DNA of 40,947 nucleotides from TMED109 sp015660425 (GTDB taxonomy: Bacteria; Pseudomonadota; Alphaproteobacteria; TMED109): assembly GCA_029936295.1 (NCBI GenBank), contig JAPYTH010000016.1, forward strand, positions 1-40,947, in the 5' to 3' direction. Under the pieces are notes generated by a model that was not told the origin of the DNA, did no database searches, and saw only the letters and a list, made by a program, of their open reading frames with translations. Both the position numbers and the translations under genes were made by a program. Of the stretch, positions 7,537-16,189 are shown piece after piece (position 1 is the first letter of the stretch; every line of letters begins with the position of its first letter).

Positions 7537-9980
7537 TATTGTAAAGTCGGTATTTCAGTTTTTATTTCGAAACATTCTATCAAATCACCTTCTTTTATGT
7601 CTTCATAATTAACTAATGACATTCCACATTCTGTACCCTCTTTAACTTCATCAACTTCTTTCTGATGATGCTTAAGTGTAGCTAAATCACCCTCGTGAAT
7701 AACAACATTATCTCTTAATAATCGCACTTTAATATTTTTCTTTACAATACCTTCAGTAATTTCACATCCTGCAATTTTCCCAACTTTTGTAATTTTAAAT
7801 ACTTTCTTAATTTTTGCATAACCCAGAAAAACCTCGCTTTCTATTGGTGCCATCAGGCCAGAAAGAAGATTCTTAATATCATCAAGTATTTCATAAATTA
7901 TTGAATAATATTTTATTTTTATATTATTCTGCTTTGCTATTTTTTTTGCCGGTGCATCTGCCCTAACATTAAAACCTATTACTATGGCACCTGAAGATAC
8001 AGCCAACATAATATCACTTTCATTTATGGCTCCTACTCCCGATAGTATAATTTGTGAAGTAACTTCTTCATTTTGTAAATCACGAAGTGCTGCAGAAATA
8101 GCTTCCATAGAACCATTTACATCAGTTTTTAATATTATAGGTAAAGCTTTTCTTTGACCTTGTTTTATTTGAGTTAACATCTGATCCACATTAGTGACAT
8201 TTACCCTAGCAGTTAATGGATTATTTTTTTGTGCAATACTTTGTCTATATTCTGATACTTCTCTAGCTCTTGCTTCACTATTAACTACCGCAAATTGATC
8301 TCCCGCTTGCGGAACAGAATTTAAGCCAAGTATTTCAACTGGTTCACTGGGTTCTGCAATTTTTTTTCTATTGCCTTTATCATCAAGTAATGCCTTCACT
8401 CTGCCCCAATTTGCACCTGCTATTACTATATCTCCTAACTTTAAAGTCCCACTAGAAACTAATAATGTTGCTACTACGCCCCGGCCAGCATCTACTCGAG
8501 ATTCTACTACTACACCAGACGCATTACCATTTTTTGCAGCCTTTAAATCTAATAATTCTGCTTGCAGATTAATAACTGTAAGTAATTCATCTATATTTGT
8601 CTTATTTAATGCAGATACTTCAACTGCAACAACTTCTCCACCTACGTCTTCAGTAATTATATTGTGTTGTAAAAGATCCTGTTTAACCTTTAACGGATTG
8701 GCCCCAGGAATATCAATCTTGTTTATAGCTAATACTATAGGTGCTTTCGCAGCTAAAGCATGCTGAACAGCTTCAATAGTTTGAGGCATTACAGAATCAT
8801 CAGCTGCTACAACTAATACTACTATATCCGTTATATTTGCTCCACGTGCTCTCATCGCACTAAATGCTGCATGTCCAGGTGTATCTATGAAAGTAATAGT
8901 CTGTCCTTGTTTCGTCACAACTTGATAAGCTCCGATATGCTGAGTAATTCCTCCAGATTCTTTACTTACAATATCGGTAGATCTAATTGCATCTAATAGT
9001 GAAGTTTTTCCATGATCAACATGACCCATAACAGTAACTACTGGAGATCTTTTTTCCCCAGTAGAATTATCTTTAATTGATTCTAAGCCTATTTCAACAT
9101 CTGCATCAGAGACTCTCTTTACTGTATGTCCAAATTCCATTACAACAAGCTCAGCAGTATCCCCATCTATAGTTTGGTTCGTAGTGACTAATACGCCATT
9201 TTTCATAAGAGACTTAATCACTTCTCCACTTCTAATTGCCATTCTAATTGCTAAATCTTGAACAGTAATTACTTCAGGAATAACTACTTCCCTTATAATT
9301 TTTTTTGTTGCCTCTGATCCACCACCGCTAGCACTCATTCTTTTTTCACGTTCTCGTGCTCGCCTTACAGAAGCAAGAGAACGTTGACGCTCTTCATCTT
9401 CAAATGCCTGATTAATACTTAATTTTTTTTGCCTTCTTTTTCCAAAATCTCTTCCTAAAGATAATTGTTTTTTAGCATTTTTTTTCTTTTCTTCTGCTTC
9501 ATCTTCTTTTCTTAAACGAATTGATTTATCACTATCGGATTCTTTTAAAGGAGCAGGAATGTCTACAACTTTTTCGTTTTCATTTTTTACATTAGTATCT
9601 ATATTATTTTCTTTTTCTTTTACTTCTTTTTTTAATTTAGTTTTATTTTCTACTTCATTATTTATGATTTCTTCTTTCGTTTTTATAGAATTGTTTAAAG
9701 CTTTTAGCCTAGCTTCTTTCTCCAAATTAGATAAGCCTACATCATTATTATCTATAACAGGCTTGTTTTCAGCCTTGCCGATTTCAAAGGCTTTATAAGT
9801 TCTAACTTTCTTAACTTCTACTGATACTGATTTGGTTCTTCCATGAGAAAAAGATTGCCTTACAGTTCCTCCTCCAATTGTTTTTTTTAATTCAAGTCTT
9901 GGAGAAGAAAAACCTAACGTTTTTGAAGTATTAGTACTTTGCTCTTCTTCTTTTTTAGTATCTGGTTTTTTATCAACCAT
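7536..9980 (-). CDS. infB: Translation initiation factor IF-2
   Basis: IF-2 is the GTPase that brings initiator tRNA to the 30S subunit and promotes subunit joining. The product is 814 residues. The first about 230 residues are a charged, low-complexity arm; residues 30-50 contain LKKTIGGGTVRQSFSHGR, typical of alphaproteobacterial IF-2. An IF2_N element follows at about 238-290. The G domain starts near 313 with GHVDHGKT (G1), and continues with GGITQHIGAY, DTPGHAAF (G3), NKID (G4) and SALN (G5). Domains II, III and IV follow. The gene lies 18 bases after the ylxR/L7Ae gene and ends in a one-base overlap with rbfA. Confidence 0.98.
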   Translation of the reverse strand: MVDKKPDTKKEEEQSTNTSKTLGFSSPRLELKKTIGGGTVRQSFSHGRTKSVSVEVKKVRTYKAFEIGKAENKPVIDNNDVGLSNLEKEARLKALNNSIKTKEEIINNEVENKTKLKKEVKEKENNIDTNVKNENEKVVDIPAPLKESDSDKSIRLRKEDEAEEKKKNAKKQLSLGRDFGKRRQKKLSINQAFEDEERQRSLASVRRAREREKRMSASGGGSEATKKIIREVVIPEVITVQDLAIRMAIRSGEVIKSLMKNGVLVTTNQTIDGDTAELVVMEFGHTVKRVSDADVEIGLESIKDNSTGEKRSPVVTVMGHVDHGKTSLLDAIRSTDIVSKESGGITQHIGAYQVVTKQGQTITFIDTPGHAAFSAMRARGANITDIVVLVVAADDSVMPQTIEAVQHALAAKAPIVLAINKIDIPGANPLKVKQDLLQHNIITEDVGGEVVAVEVSALNKTNIDELLTVINLQAELLDLKAAKNGNASGVVVESRVDAGRGVVATLLVSSGTLKLGDIVIAGANWGRVKALLDDKGNRKKIAEPSEPVEILGLNSVPQAGDQFAVVNSEARAREVSEYRQSIAQKNNPLTARVNVTNVDQMLTQIKQGQRKALPIILKTDVNGSMEAISAALRDLQNEEVTSQIILSGVGAINESDIMLAVSSGAIVIGFNVRADAPAKKIAKQNNIKIKYYSIIYEILDDIKNLLSGLMAPIESEVFLGYAKIKKVFKITKVGKIAGCEITEGIVKKNIKVRLLRDNVVIHEGDLATLKHHQKEVDEVKEGTECGMSLVNYEDIKEGDLIECFEIKTEIPTLQ

Positions 9981-9998
9981 AAATTTAACCTTTAATTA

Positions 9999-10568
9999 TT
10001 AATTTAATTGAAATCTCATTAACTTATAAAAATCTGACTTTAACGTAGCAGATAAATCACTTGTAATTAGTGCCGCACATAAAACATTTTTATAACCTAT
10101 TGCCTTACCTATTTCCACCCTAGAAAAACTTTTATTTAATAAAATTTTACGATCATCCATAATTTTTACAAAAGTATTATTTAATTTATTATCTTCTTTA
10201 GCTATTAAAATTACATCAACATTATTATTTTTTAAACCTTTTACTACTTTATCATAACCTATTTCTAATAAACCTGCTTTTTTACTTAAGCCTATTAGGT
10301 TTAATACTTTTAATTTTAAATTACTTTCAATACTTGCAATAAAGGAGCCTTGTATTTTAAGTTTCTTTTTAAAAATTTTATCAAATACTTGGTTTCTTAT
10401 AGCTGTTTCTATATCACACCTAGAAGAATTACACCATATTCCTTTTTCATTTAACTTAGCATTAACATCACACACTAAATAACCATTCATTTCTCTAAAT
10501 AATAACATTCTTTTAATATAGAGAATGTTTCCTGTTAAAGAACAAGACAGTTTATGTGTTGCATGCAT
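9999..10568 (-). CDS. YlxR (DUF448) - L7Ae-like RNA-binding fusion protein
   Basis: Located between nusA and infB, this 189-residue protein combines an N-terminal YlxR/DUF448 domain (about 7-65; note CSLTGN, LVCDVNAKLNEKGIWC) with an L7Ae/YlxQ-like domain (about 87-175; VLNLIGLSKKAGLLEIGYDKV, VILIAKEDN). The fused form is common in alphaproteobacteria; both domains are thought to bind RNA. The YlxR part is divergent: the usual GRG before the aromatic residue is EKG, and cysteines occur at 9, 33, 46 and 51. The ATG at 10568 lies 28 bases after the nusA stop. Its role is probably ribosome- or transcription-associated, by context. Confidence 0.85.
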   Translation of the reverse strand: MHATHKLSCSLTGNILYIKRMLLFREMNGYLVCDVNAKLNEKGIWCNSSRCDIETAIRNQVFDKIFKKKLKIQGSFIASIESNLKLKVLNLIGLSKKAGLLEIGYDKVVKGLKNNNVDVILIAKEDNKLNNTFVKIMDDRKILLNKSFSRVEIGKAIGYKNVLCAALITSDLSATLKSDFYKLMRFQLN

Positions 10569-10596
10569 AAAAAATTCATTTCTAAAATTATTATTT

Positions 10597-12144
10597 TTAT
10601 TCTTTATCCTCTTCTATATTTTTGTCTTTATCTTCTTCAAACCAAGAAGCTCTGGCTCTCATAATAATCTCACCTGCCTCCTTAGTTGATAATTGTATAT
10701 CTTCTATTATTTCTTTTAACTCATCACTAGCTAAATCTGCCAAATCATTAACATTTTTAATATTGGCATTTCCAAGTTTTACAACCATAGCTGGGGTTAA
10801 CCCTTCGAATGTAGATAATTCTTCACTAATGCCCAGTTTATCTATATCTTTTTTAAGCCCTTCATCTGCCTCCTTTAAACTCGATAAAGCTCTCTCTCTT
10901 AATTCTTCAGCAACTTTTTCATCAAAACCCTCAATTTCAACTAAATCATTGATAGGTACATAAGCAACTGCTTCTAAAGATGTAAAGCCTTCTGTAACTA
11001 ACACTTGCGCGATAACCTCGTCTACATTTAATCTATCAATAAACAATTGAGAAATATTTTTCATCTCTTTTTGCCTTCTGTCAGATTCAGAACCTTCAGT
11101 TAAAATATCTATATCCCATCCCGTTAACTGACACGCAAGCCTAACATTTTGTCCTCTTCTACCAATTGCTAAACTTAACTGATCATCAGGAACAATTATT
11201 TCAACCTTTTTTTCTTCTTCATCTAAAACTACTTTTGTTACCTCCGCAGGTGCTAAAGCATTAACTAAATATGTAGGCACATCTTCTGAGTATGGAATAA
11301 TATCAATTTTTTCATTCTGCAGCTCTGCTACTACTGCCTGCACTCTACTTCCTCGCATTCCTACACAAGCTCCTACAGGATCTATAGAATTATCTTTAGA
11401 TAAAACAGAAATTTTAGCTCTACTTCCAGGGTCCCTTGCTACAGAAATCACTTGAATAATACCCTCATATATTTCTGGCACCTCCTGAGTAAAAAGCTTA
11501 GTCATAAATTCATTAGATGTTCTAGATAAATATATTTGAGGACCACGCTGCTCTTTTTTTACCTCAGATATGTATGATCTTATCCTATCTCCTGGTCTAA
11601 ATGTTTCCCTAGGAATTACATCATCTCTTCTAATAAAAGCTTCTCCTCTTCCTAAATCCACAATTACATTACCATATTCAATTCTTTTTACTAAGCCATT
11701 AACTACTTCACCAACTCTATCCTTAAATTCTTCATACTGTTTCTCACGTTCAGCATCTCTTACTTTCTGCACAATAACTTGTTTTGCAGTCTGTGCAGCA
11801 ACTCTTCCTAATTCTATTGGTGGCAAAGGATCATAAAAATAGTCTCCAATTCTAGCAGAAACATCTCTTTTTTGGGCATCTTCTAATGTTATCTCTGTAG
11901 CTTTATTTTCTATAATCTCTGAAACTTTTAACACTCTAGCAAGCTCAATTTCTCCATTTTTTCTATTTATGCCTGCTCTAATTTCTAATTCTTGTCCATA
12001 TTTTCTTTTAGCAGCGGATTGTATTGCCTGTTCCATAGCCTCAATAACAATTTCTTGATCTATAGACTTTTCTCTAGCCACAGATTCAGCTATCTGTAAT
12101 AATTCAGGTCTAGCTATATTTTGATTGAATTTATCTTCTAACAT
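10597..12144 (-). CDS. nusA: Transcription termination/antitermination factor NusA
   Basis: NusA binds RNA polymerase and nascent RNA, modulating pausing, intrinsic termination and rRNA antitermination. The 515-residue product has the N-terminal polymerase-binding domain (about 1-125), the S1 domain (about 135-200, GLVKRIEYGNVIVDLGRGE), KH1 and KH2 (about 230-350, including AIGRRGQNVRLA) and a C-terminal region with two helix-hairpin-helix-like repeats (about 370-425 and 440-490), then an acidic tail. The ATG at 12144 follows GAGAGG about 7 bases upstream. It is 22 bases downstream of rimP. In enterobacteria NusA controls its own operon through leader terminators, which is relevant to the hairpin before rimP. 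Confidence 0.98.
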   Translation of the reverse strand: MLEDKFNQNIARPELLQIAESVAREKSIDQEIVIEAMEQAIQSAAKRKYGQELEIRAGINRKNGEIELARVLKVSEIIENKATEITLEDAQKRDVSARIGDYFYDPLPPIELGRVAAQTAKQVIVQKVRDAEREKQYEEFKDRVGEVVNGLVKRIEYGNVIVDLGRGEAFIRRDDVIPRETFRPGDRIRSYISEVKKEQRGPQIYLSRTSNEFMTKLFTQEVPEIYEGIIQVISVARDPGSRAKISVLSKDNSIDPVGACVGMRGSRVQAVVAELQNEKIDIIPYSEDVPTYLVNALAPAEVTKVVLDEEEKKVEIIVPDDQLSLAIGRRGQNVRLACQLTGWDIDILTEGSESDRRQKEMKNISQLFIDRLNVDEVIAQVLVTEGFTSLEAVAYVPINDLVEIEGFDEKVAEELRERALSSLKEADEGLKKDIDKLGISEELSTFEGLTPAMVVKLGNANIKNVNDLADLASDELKEIIEDIQLSTKEAGEIIMRARASWFEEDKDKNIEEDKE

Positions 12145-12166
12145 TTATTAACCTCTCAAATTTATA

Positions 12167-12670
12167 TTAAAAATCAGTAAAAATTAAATTGGCGTTATCA
12201 ATTGATGTAATAGGAATAATAATGATTTCATCATCTTTATTATCTATAAACGTTATTTTATTACATACACATTCTTTAATTACACCATTAAACTTAATCT
12301 TTTTTTTATATTGATCTTTTAACTTTATTTTAACTTCACTACCTATAAACCTCTTAAAATCACTATATTCAATTATTGGTCTTTCAAGGCCTGGAGAAGA
12401 AACTTCCAGATTATATTGATCCTGTATTAACTCTCTCTCCTCTAAAATTTCTGATATAATCCTACTCAATTTAGAGCACTCTTTTATAGTAATATTAGAT
12501 AAATCTGCTCTTTCTATCATAAATTGTAAAGTTTTAGAAGAACCCTCAATCATAAGCACTCTTATAACTCTATACCCTAAATTGTTTATAATTCTTAATA
12601 ATTTAGGGGCAATTACTATAACCTCCTTGGCTTGAACTATTTTTGAAAAATTATCTAATTTTTCGTCCAC
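12167..12670 (-). CDS. rimP: Ribosome maturation factor RimP
   Basis: RimP is needed for efficient maturation of 30S subunits. The 167-residue product shows the family core: YRVIRVLMIEG, the central LSRIISEILEE segment and YNLEVSSPGLERPI, then a C-terminal Sm-like domain. The GTG at 12670 is preferred to an in-frame TTG at 12682: GGAG at 12677-12680 overlaps the TTG but is ideally placed, 6 bases before the GTG. It heads the rimP-nusA-ylxR-infB-rbfA-truB-rpsO-pnp operon. A promoter and a terminator-like hairpin lie directly upstream. Confidence 0.92.
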   Translation of the reverse strand: MDEKLDNFSKIVQAKEVIVIAPKLLRIINNLGYRVIRVLMIEGSSKTLQFMIERADLSNITIKECSKLSRIISEILEERELIQDQYNLEVSSPGLERPIIEYSDFKRFIGSEVKIKLKDQYKKKIKFNGVIKECVCNKITFIDNKDDEIIIIPITSIDNANLIFTDF

Positions 12671-12680
12671 ATTTTTCTCC

Positions 12681-12706
12681 AAAAAAAAATAAGCCTTTCA
12701 GCTTAT
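12681..12706 (-). terminator. Hairpin plus U8 abutting the rimP ribosome binding site; terminator or attenuator
   Basis: On the minus strand, a 7-bp stem (arms 12706-12700 and 12695-12689, one T-G wobble) closes a GAAA tetraloop and is followed by eight T at 12688-12681, then the GGAG of rimP. It could end the metK-trmB transcript. Because a promoter lies upstream of it, it could also attenuate the rimP-nusA operon. Confidence 0.75.
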
Positions 12707-12738
12707 CCATGATCTACTATAAACACTTATAAAATTGT

Positions 12739-12767
12739 ATTATATACTAATAACTTTTTTAAATCAA
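12739..12767 (-). promoter_or_regulatory. Predicted sigma70-type promoter of the rimP-nusA operon
   Basis: The minus strand reads TTGATT (12767-12762), a 17-base spacer and a perfect TATAAT (12744-12739). The -35 box overlaps the TGA stop of trmB. Transcription would start near 12732, giving a leader of about 62 bases to the rimP GTG that contains the whole hairpin at 12706-12681. Confidence 0.7.
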
Positions 12768-13443
12768 TTATTCTTATTAAGTTTATAGTATTGGAAAAAA
12801 TAACAAATATTTCCTAATTTTATTGCCTTCTCTTCATATTTCGTTTTAGGCCAATTTTCTGCTTTTTTTAAAAAGTCTTCTTTACTTTTAGCTGTCCAAA
12901 TTAAATCACTATTATTTAAAAATTGATGAAGTATCCAAGAAACATAACTATTATGATCTGAAGCTATACGAAGCTCACCATTTTTTACTAAAATACTAGA
13001 AATATTTTTAATTAAATTTTTATTTATTATACGACGCTTATGATGTCTGTTTTTAGGCCACGGATCTGGAAATAATATAAATACTTTTGATATACTATTT
13101 TTGTTTAAAGATGCTATGATTTTTCTAGCATCTCCAATAAATATTTTTACTCTTTGTAATTGCTCTTTGCTTAATAATTCAAGTAAATTAGCTACCCCAT
13201 TAATATATGGTTCACAACCTATTATAGCTATATCTTTCTTATTATCTAATTGCCATTTTATATGCTCTCCAGAACCAAAACCTACTTCTAACCAAATTTC
13301 ATTGATATTTTTTGGAAATAATTTTGATAAGTTTAAAGAAGATTCTTCTCTAATTTTTACAGTAGGAAAAACTGTCTCTAATAAAAAAATTTTTTTTTAC
13401 CTAATGTTCTCCCTATTCTTCTACCATGCAATGTTTTTTTCAA
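12764..13443 (-). pseudogene. trmB: tRNA (guanine-N7-)-methyltransferase, reading frame broken once at an A9T7 run
   Basis: TrmB methylates G46 in the variable loop of tRNAs. A first frame from TTG at 13443 encodes KKTLHGRRIGRTLGKKK, the expected N-terminus, and stops right after an A9T7 run (plus-strand 13383-13398). The rest of the protein lies in the next frame: LETVFPTVKI, the SAM-binding WLEVGFGSGEH, GCEPYINGVANLL, GDARK, the hallmark LFPDPWPKNRHHKRR, then ASDH and TKYEEKA, ending with TGA at 12764. One extra base in the run would give an intact 226-residue protein of normal length. The downstream frame has no ATG, GTG or TTG, so it cannot start on its own. No other damage is visible. 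It is either a sequencing or assembly indel, a gene read by slippage, or a very recent pseudogene. It begins 5 bases after metK. Confidence 0.88.
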
Positions 13444-13448
13444 AACTT

Positions 13449-14624
13449 TTAACCTACAGCTTCTAATAGTAATTTAGATTTATCTGTTTTTTCCCACGTA
13501 AAGGATTGATTACTGATTGATTCTCTTCCAAAGTGCCCATATGCTGCCGTAGATATATAATTTACATTTGATAGATTAAGCATATCTCTTATTCCCCTCG
13601 GGGTAAGATCAAAGGTCTTATTTATTATAGCTACTAATTCTAGATCTTTTAATTTACCTGTACCATATGTATTTATATAAATAGATAAAGGCTCTACCAT
13701 TCCAATAGCATATGCTAATTGAATAGTGCAACGCTCTGCTAACCCTGCATAAACGATGTTTTTAGCCACATACCTTGCTGCATAAGCCGCTGATCTATCA
13801 ACTTTAGATGGGTCCTTTCCTGAAAAAGCTCCCCCACCATGCTGGCAAGCTCCACCATATGTATCAACAATTATTTTTCTTCCTGTAAGTCCCACATCTC
13901 CATCAGGACCACCAATCTCAAATTTTCCTGTAGGATTAATAAATATTTTTTCTTCTGGTAGCACCCATTCCCTTGGCAAAGAGTTCTCAATAATTGGATA
14001 TAAGTAATTAAATATTTCATTCTTAGTTAAATCTGATGAATGCTGTGTAGAAACAACTATATTATCACAGCCTATTGGATTATTCTCTTCATTATATATT
14101 AAAGTTACTTGTGATTTTGAATCAGGTAATATACCTGGAACATTGCCCAATTTTCTTTCTTTCGCTAAAAGCTTTAAAATTTGATGACTGTACTGAATAG
14201 GAGCAGGCATAAACTCCGTTGTCTCAGTACAAGCGTACCCAAACATAATTCCTTGATCACCAGCTCCTTCAGACCTTGAATCATTTGCATCTACTCCTTG
14301 AGCAATATCAATAGATTGAGCATGTAAGAAACAACTAAAATCAAAATTTTTCCAATGGAAATTTTCCTGTTCGTAACCTATTTCTTTTACTATTTTTCTA
14401 GTTATATCCTCTATTTCCTCATCCTTTATTTCCTCTCCTCGAATCTCCCCTGCTAAAATAACTTTATTTGTAGTAACCATAGTTTCACATGCAACTCTAA
14501 CTTGGTCCTTCTGCTCACTTTTATCTAAATAAGCATCAACTATTGCATCAGATATTTGATCACATATTTTATCAGGATGTCCCTCTGAAACAGATTCAGA
14601 AGTAAAAAGATAATTATTAGTCAT
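13449..14624 (-). CDS. metK: S-adenosylmethionine synthase
   Basis: MetK makes S-adenosylmethionine from ATP and methionine, the methyl donor for TrmB and other methylases. The 391-residue product has the usual length and motifs: SESVSEGHPDKICDQISDAI at the N-terminus, GAGDQGIMFGYA in the middle and the GGGAFSGKDPSKVDRSAAY loop. The ATG at 14624 follows AAGGGA about 7 bases upstream. It lies 16 bases after lnt and is co-directional with trmB. I see no room for a SAM riboswitch before it. Confidence 0.98.
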   Translation of the reverse strand: MTNNYLFTSESVSEGHPDKICDQISDAIVDAYLDKSEQKDQVRVACETMVTTNKVILAGEIRGEEIKDEEIEDITRKIVKEIGYEQENFHWKNFDFSCFLHAQSIDIAQGVDANDSRSEGAGDQGIMFGYACTETTEFMPAPIQYSHQILKLLAKERKLGNVPGILPDSKSQVTLIYNEENNPIGCDNIVVSTQHSSDLTKNEIFNYLYPIIENSLPREWVLPEEKIFINPTGKFEIGGPDGDVGLTGRKIIVDTYGGACQHGGGAFSGKDPSKVDRSAAYAARYVAKNIVYAGLAERCTIQLAYAIGMVEPLSIYINTYGTGKLKDLELVAIINKTFDLTPRGIRDMLNLSNVNYISTAAYGHFGRESISNQSFTWEKTDKSKLLLEAVG

Positions 14625-14640
14625 TAGTATTTCCCTTAAT

Positions 14641-16185
14641 TTATAATTTATTCTTTATAAATATAAACCTTGCTAACAGCAACATAAAGATGGACATAAT
14701 AATATATAGCATATTACCATATATTGAAAATACTGTCCTTCTAGTGCTTACTGGGATATAAATATCTAAAACACCCTCTTTTTCAAGTTCTAAGCGACCT
14801 ATAAACCTTCCATAATGATCAATTACGGCCGATATGCCCGTATTTGCAGATCTAACAAATGGCAAACCCTCTTCTATAGCTCTTGCCCTTGCAGAAGCTA
14901 AATGTTGAATAGGACCATATGTATTGCCGTACCAAGCATCATTAGTAAGATTAATTATAAAATCGGGTCTTATTCCATTAATAACTTGACCAGAAAAAAT
15001 AGCTTCATAACATATTAAAAGAGCTATATTATAGTTTACTTGTGAAAGATTAAATACATTTAAACCTTGCCCACTAGAAAAATCTAATGCCCCATTAGTA
15101 ATTTTTTCAAAGTTTAAAACTTTTTTAAAAGGATTGTATTCGCCAAAAGGCACCAATTTAATTTTATCATAGAACATACTATTTTCTTTTGCATGGTCAA
15201 TAATATAGGCACTATTATATAAATCTTTAAGCTCATTATTTTGAAAATTAGTTCTTGTAATTCCTGTAATTAATATTTGACCTTCCTTAAGCCAATCAAA
15301 AAAATTTATTTTTTTTTCTAAAACAGATGAGTTATAAGGGAAAGCTGATTCTGGCCAAACAATTATACTAGGATTAAAATTACTATTTTCTATTAATGAC
15401 AAGTTTATTAATTTTTCTAGGTGTTGAGATTTTAATTTTTTATCCCACTTCTCATTCTGCTTAATAGAAGGTTGTACCACTCTTATGGCCAATGAACTAT
15501 CATTTGTATTACTAAATAAAATTAATGTAACGGCGCCATATGTAAATAATATTATTAGTGGGAAAAGAGAATAAAAACCATATCGTATTTTGTAAAAAAA
15601 TAAAATAAATGCTAAGCACCCTAGAAAGCTTAATAAGCCTAACCCATATATGCCTATTAAAGAGACTGGCTGCATTAAAATATAAGATTGAGACCAAATG
15701 TAACCTAAAATATTCCATGGAAACCCCCCAAATAAATTACCTCTTAAATATTCCCCAAAAGACAATAATAAACTAAAAAGTAAAGCATAACCAAATACGT
15801 TTAACCTCCACAAATCATTTAAATATCGAGCAAGGGCACAAAATATTCCTGTAAAAATAGACAAAAACATTGCTAGAAATAAAACCGCTATTAGACCAAT
15901 CCATATACCTGATCTCATTGTAAACTCAAAGGCTAATGAAATCCAATATAGTCCAACAAATAATTGTCCGAAACTATATGAACAACCAACAAAAAAAACT
16001 CTCAAAATCTTAAAATTACTCTTATAGCTAAAATAGAATAAACTCGTTAAACCAATAATTATTAAAGGCATTAATATTATGTTTGAGCTAAAAGCTAAAC
16101 CACTTAAACTCCCCATTAAAAATAAAAATAAAACTTGTATATAAAAATCGTTTTGGATTCTTTGTATTATATTTAGAATAATCAA
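14641..16185 (-). CDS. lnt: Apolipoprotein N-acyltransferase
   Basis: Lnt adds the third acyl chain to the N-terminal cysteine of lipoproteins at the periplasmic face of the inner membrane. The 514-residue product has six or more hydrophobic segments in the first 215 residues, a nitrilase-like periplasmic domain (about 225-480) and a final membrane helix. Catalytic triad candidates are Glu in VWPESAF (about 278), Lys in KIKLVPFGEY (about 341) and Cys in LICYEAIF (about 391), close to the E. coli positions. The start is uncertain: TTG at 16185 has only a weak AAGA upstream and lies 4 bases after the corC stop. Confidence 0.95.
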   Translation of the reverse strand: MIILNIIQRIQNDFYIQVLFLFLMGSLSGLAFSSNIILMPLIIIGLTSLFYFSYKSNFKILRVFFVGCSYSFGQLFVGLYWISLAFEFTMRSGIWIGLIAVLFLAMFLSIFTGIFCALARYLNDLWRLNVFGYALLFSLLLSFGEYLRGNLFGGFPWNILGYIWSQSYILMQPVSLIGIYGLGLLSFLGCLAFILFFYKIRYGFYSLFPLIILFTYGAVTLILFSNTNDSSLAIRVVQPSIKQNEKWDKKLKSQHLEKLINLSLIENSNFNPSIIVWPESAFPYNSSVLEKKINFFDWLKEGQILITGITRTNFQNNELKDLYNSAYIIDHAKENSMFYDKIKLVPFGEYNPFKKVLNFEKITNGALDFSSGQGLNVFNLSQVNYNIALLICYEAIFSGQVINGIRPDFIINLTNDAWYGNTYGPIQHLASARARAIEEGLPFVRSANTGISAVIDHYGRFIGRLELEKEGVLDIYIPVSTRRTVFSIYGNMLYIIMSIFMLLLARFIFIKNKL

Positions 16186-16189
16186 TTCT

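Noticed and set aside
8371..8766. Plus-strand open frame of 131 codons inside infB
   Set aside because: Antisense to the IF-2 G domain; no ribosome binding site or family signal.
13101..13466. Plus-strand open frame of 121 codons between metK and rimP
   Set aside because: It is antisense to trmB, whose conserved motifs are read on the minus strand; the plus-strand translation resembles no protein.
14625..14640. Possible SAM riboswitch or regulator gene before metK
   Set aside because: Only 16 bases separate lnt and metK, enough for a ribosome binding site but not for an aptamer or a gene.
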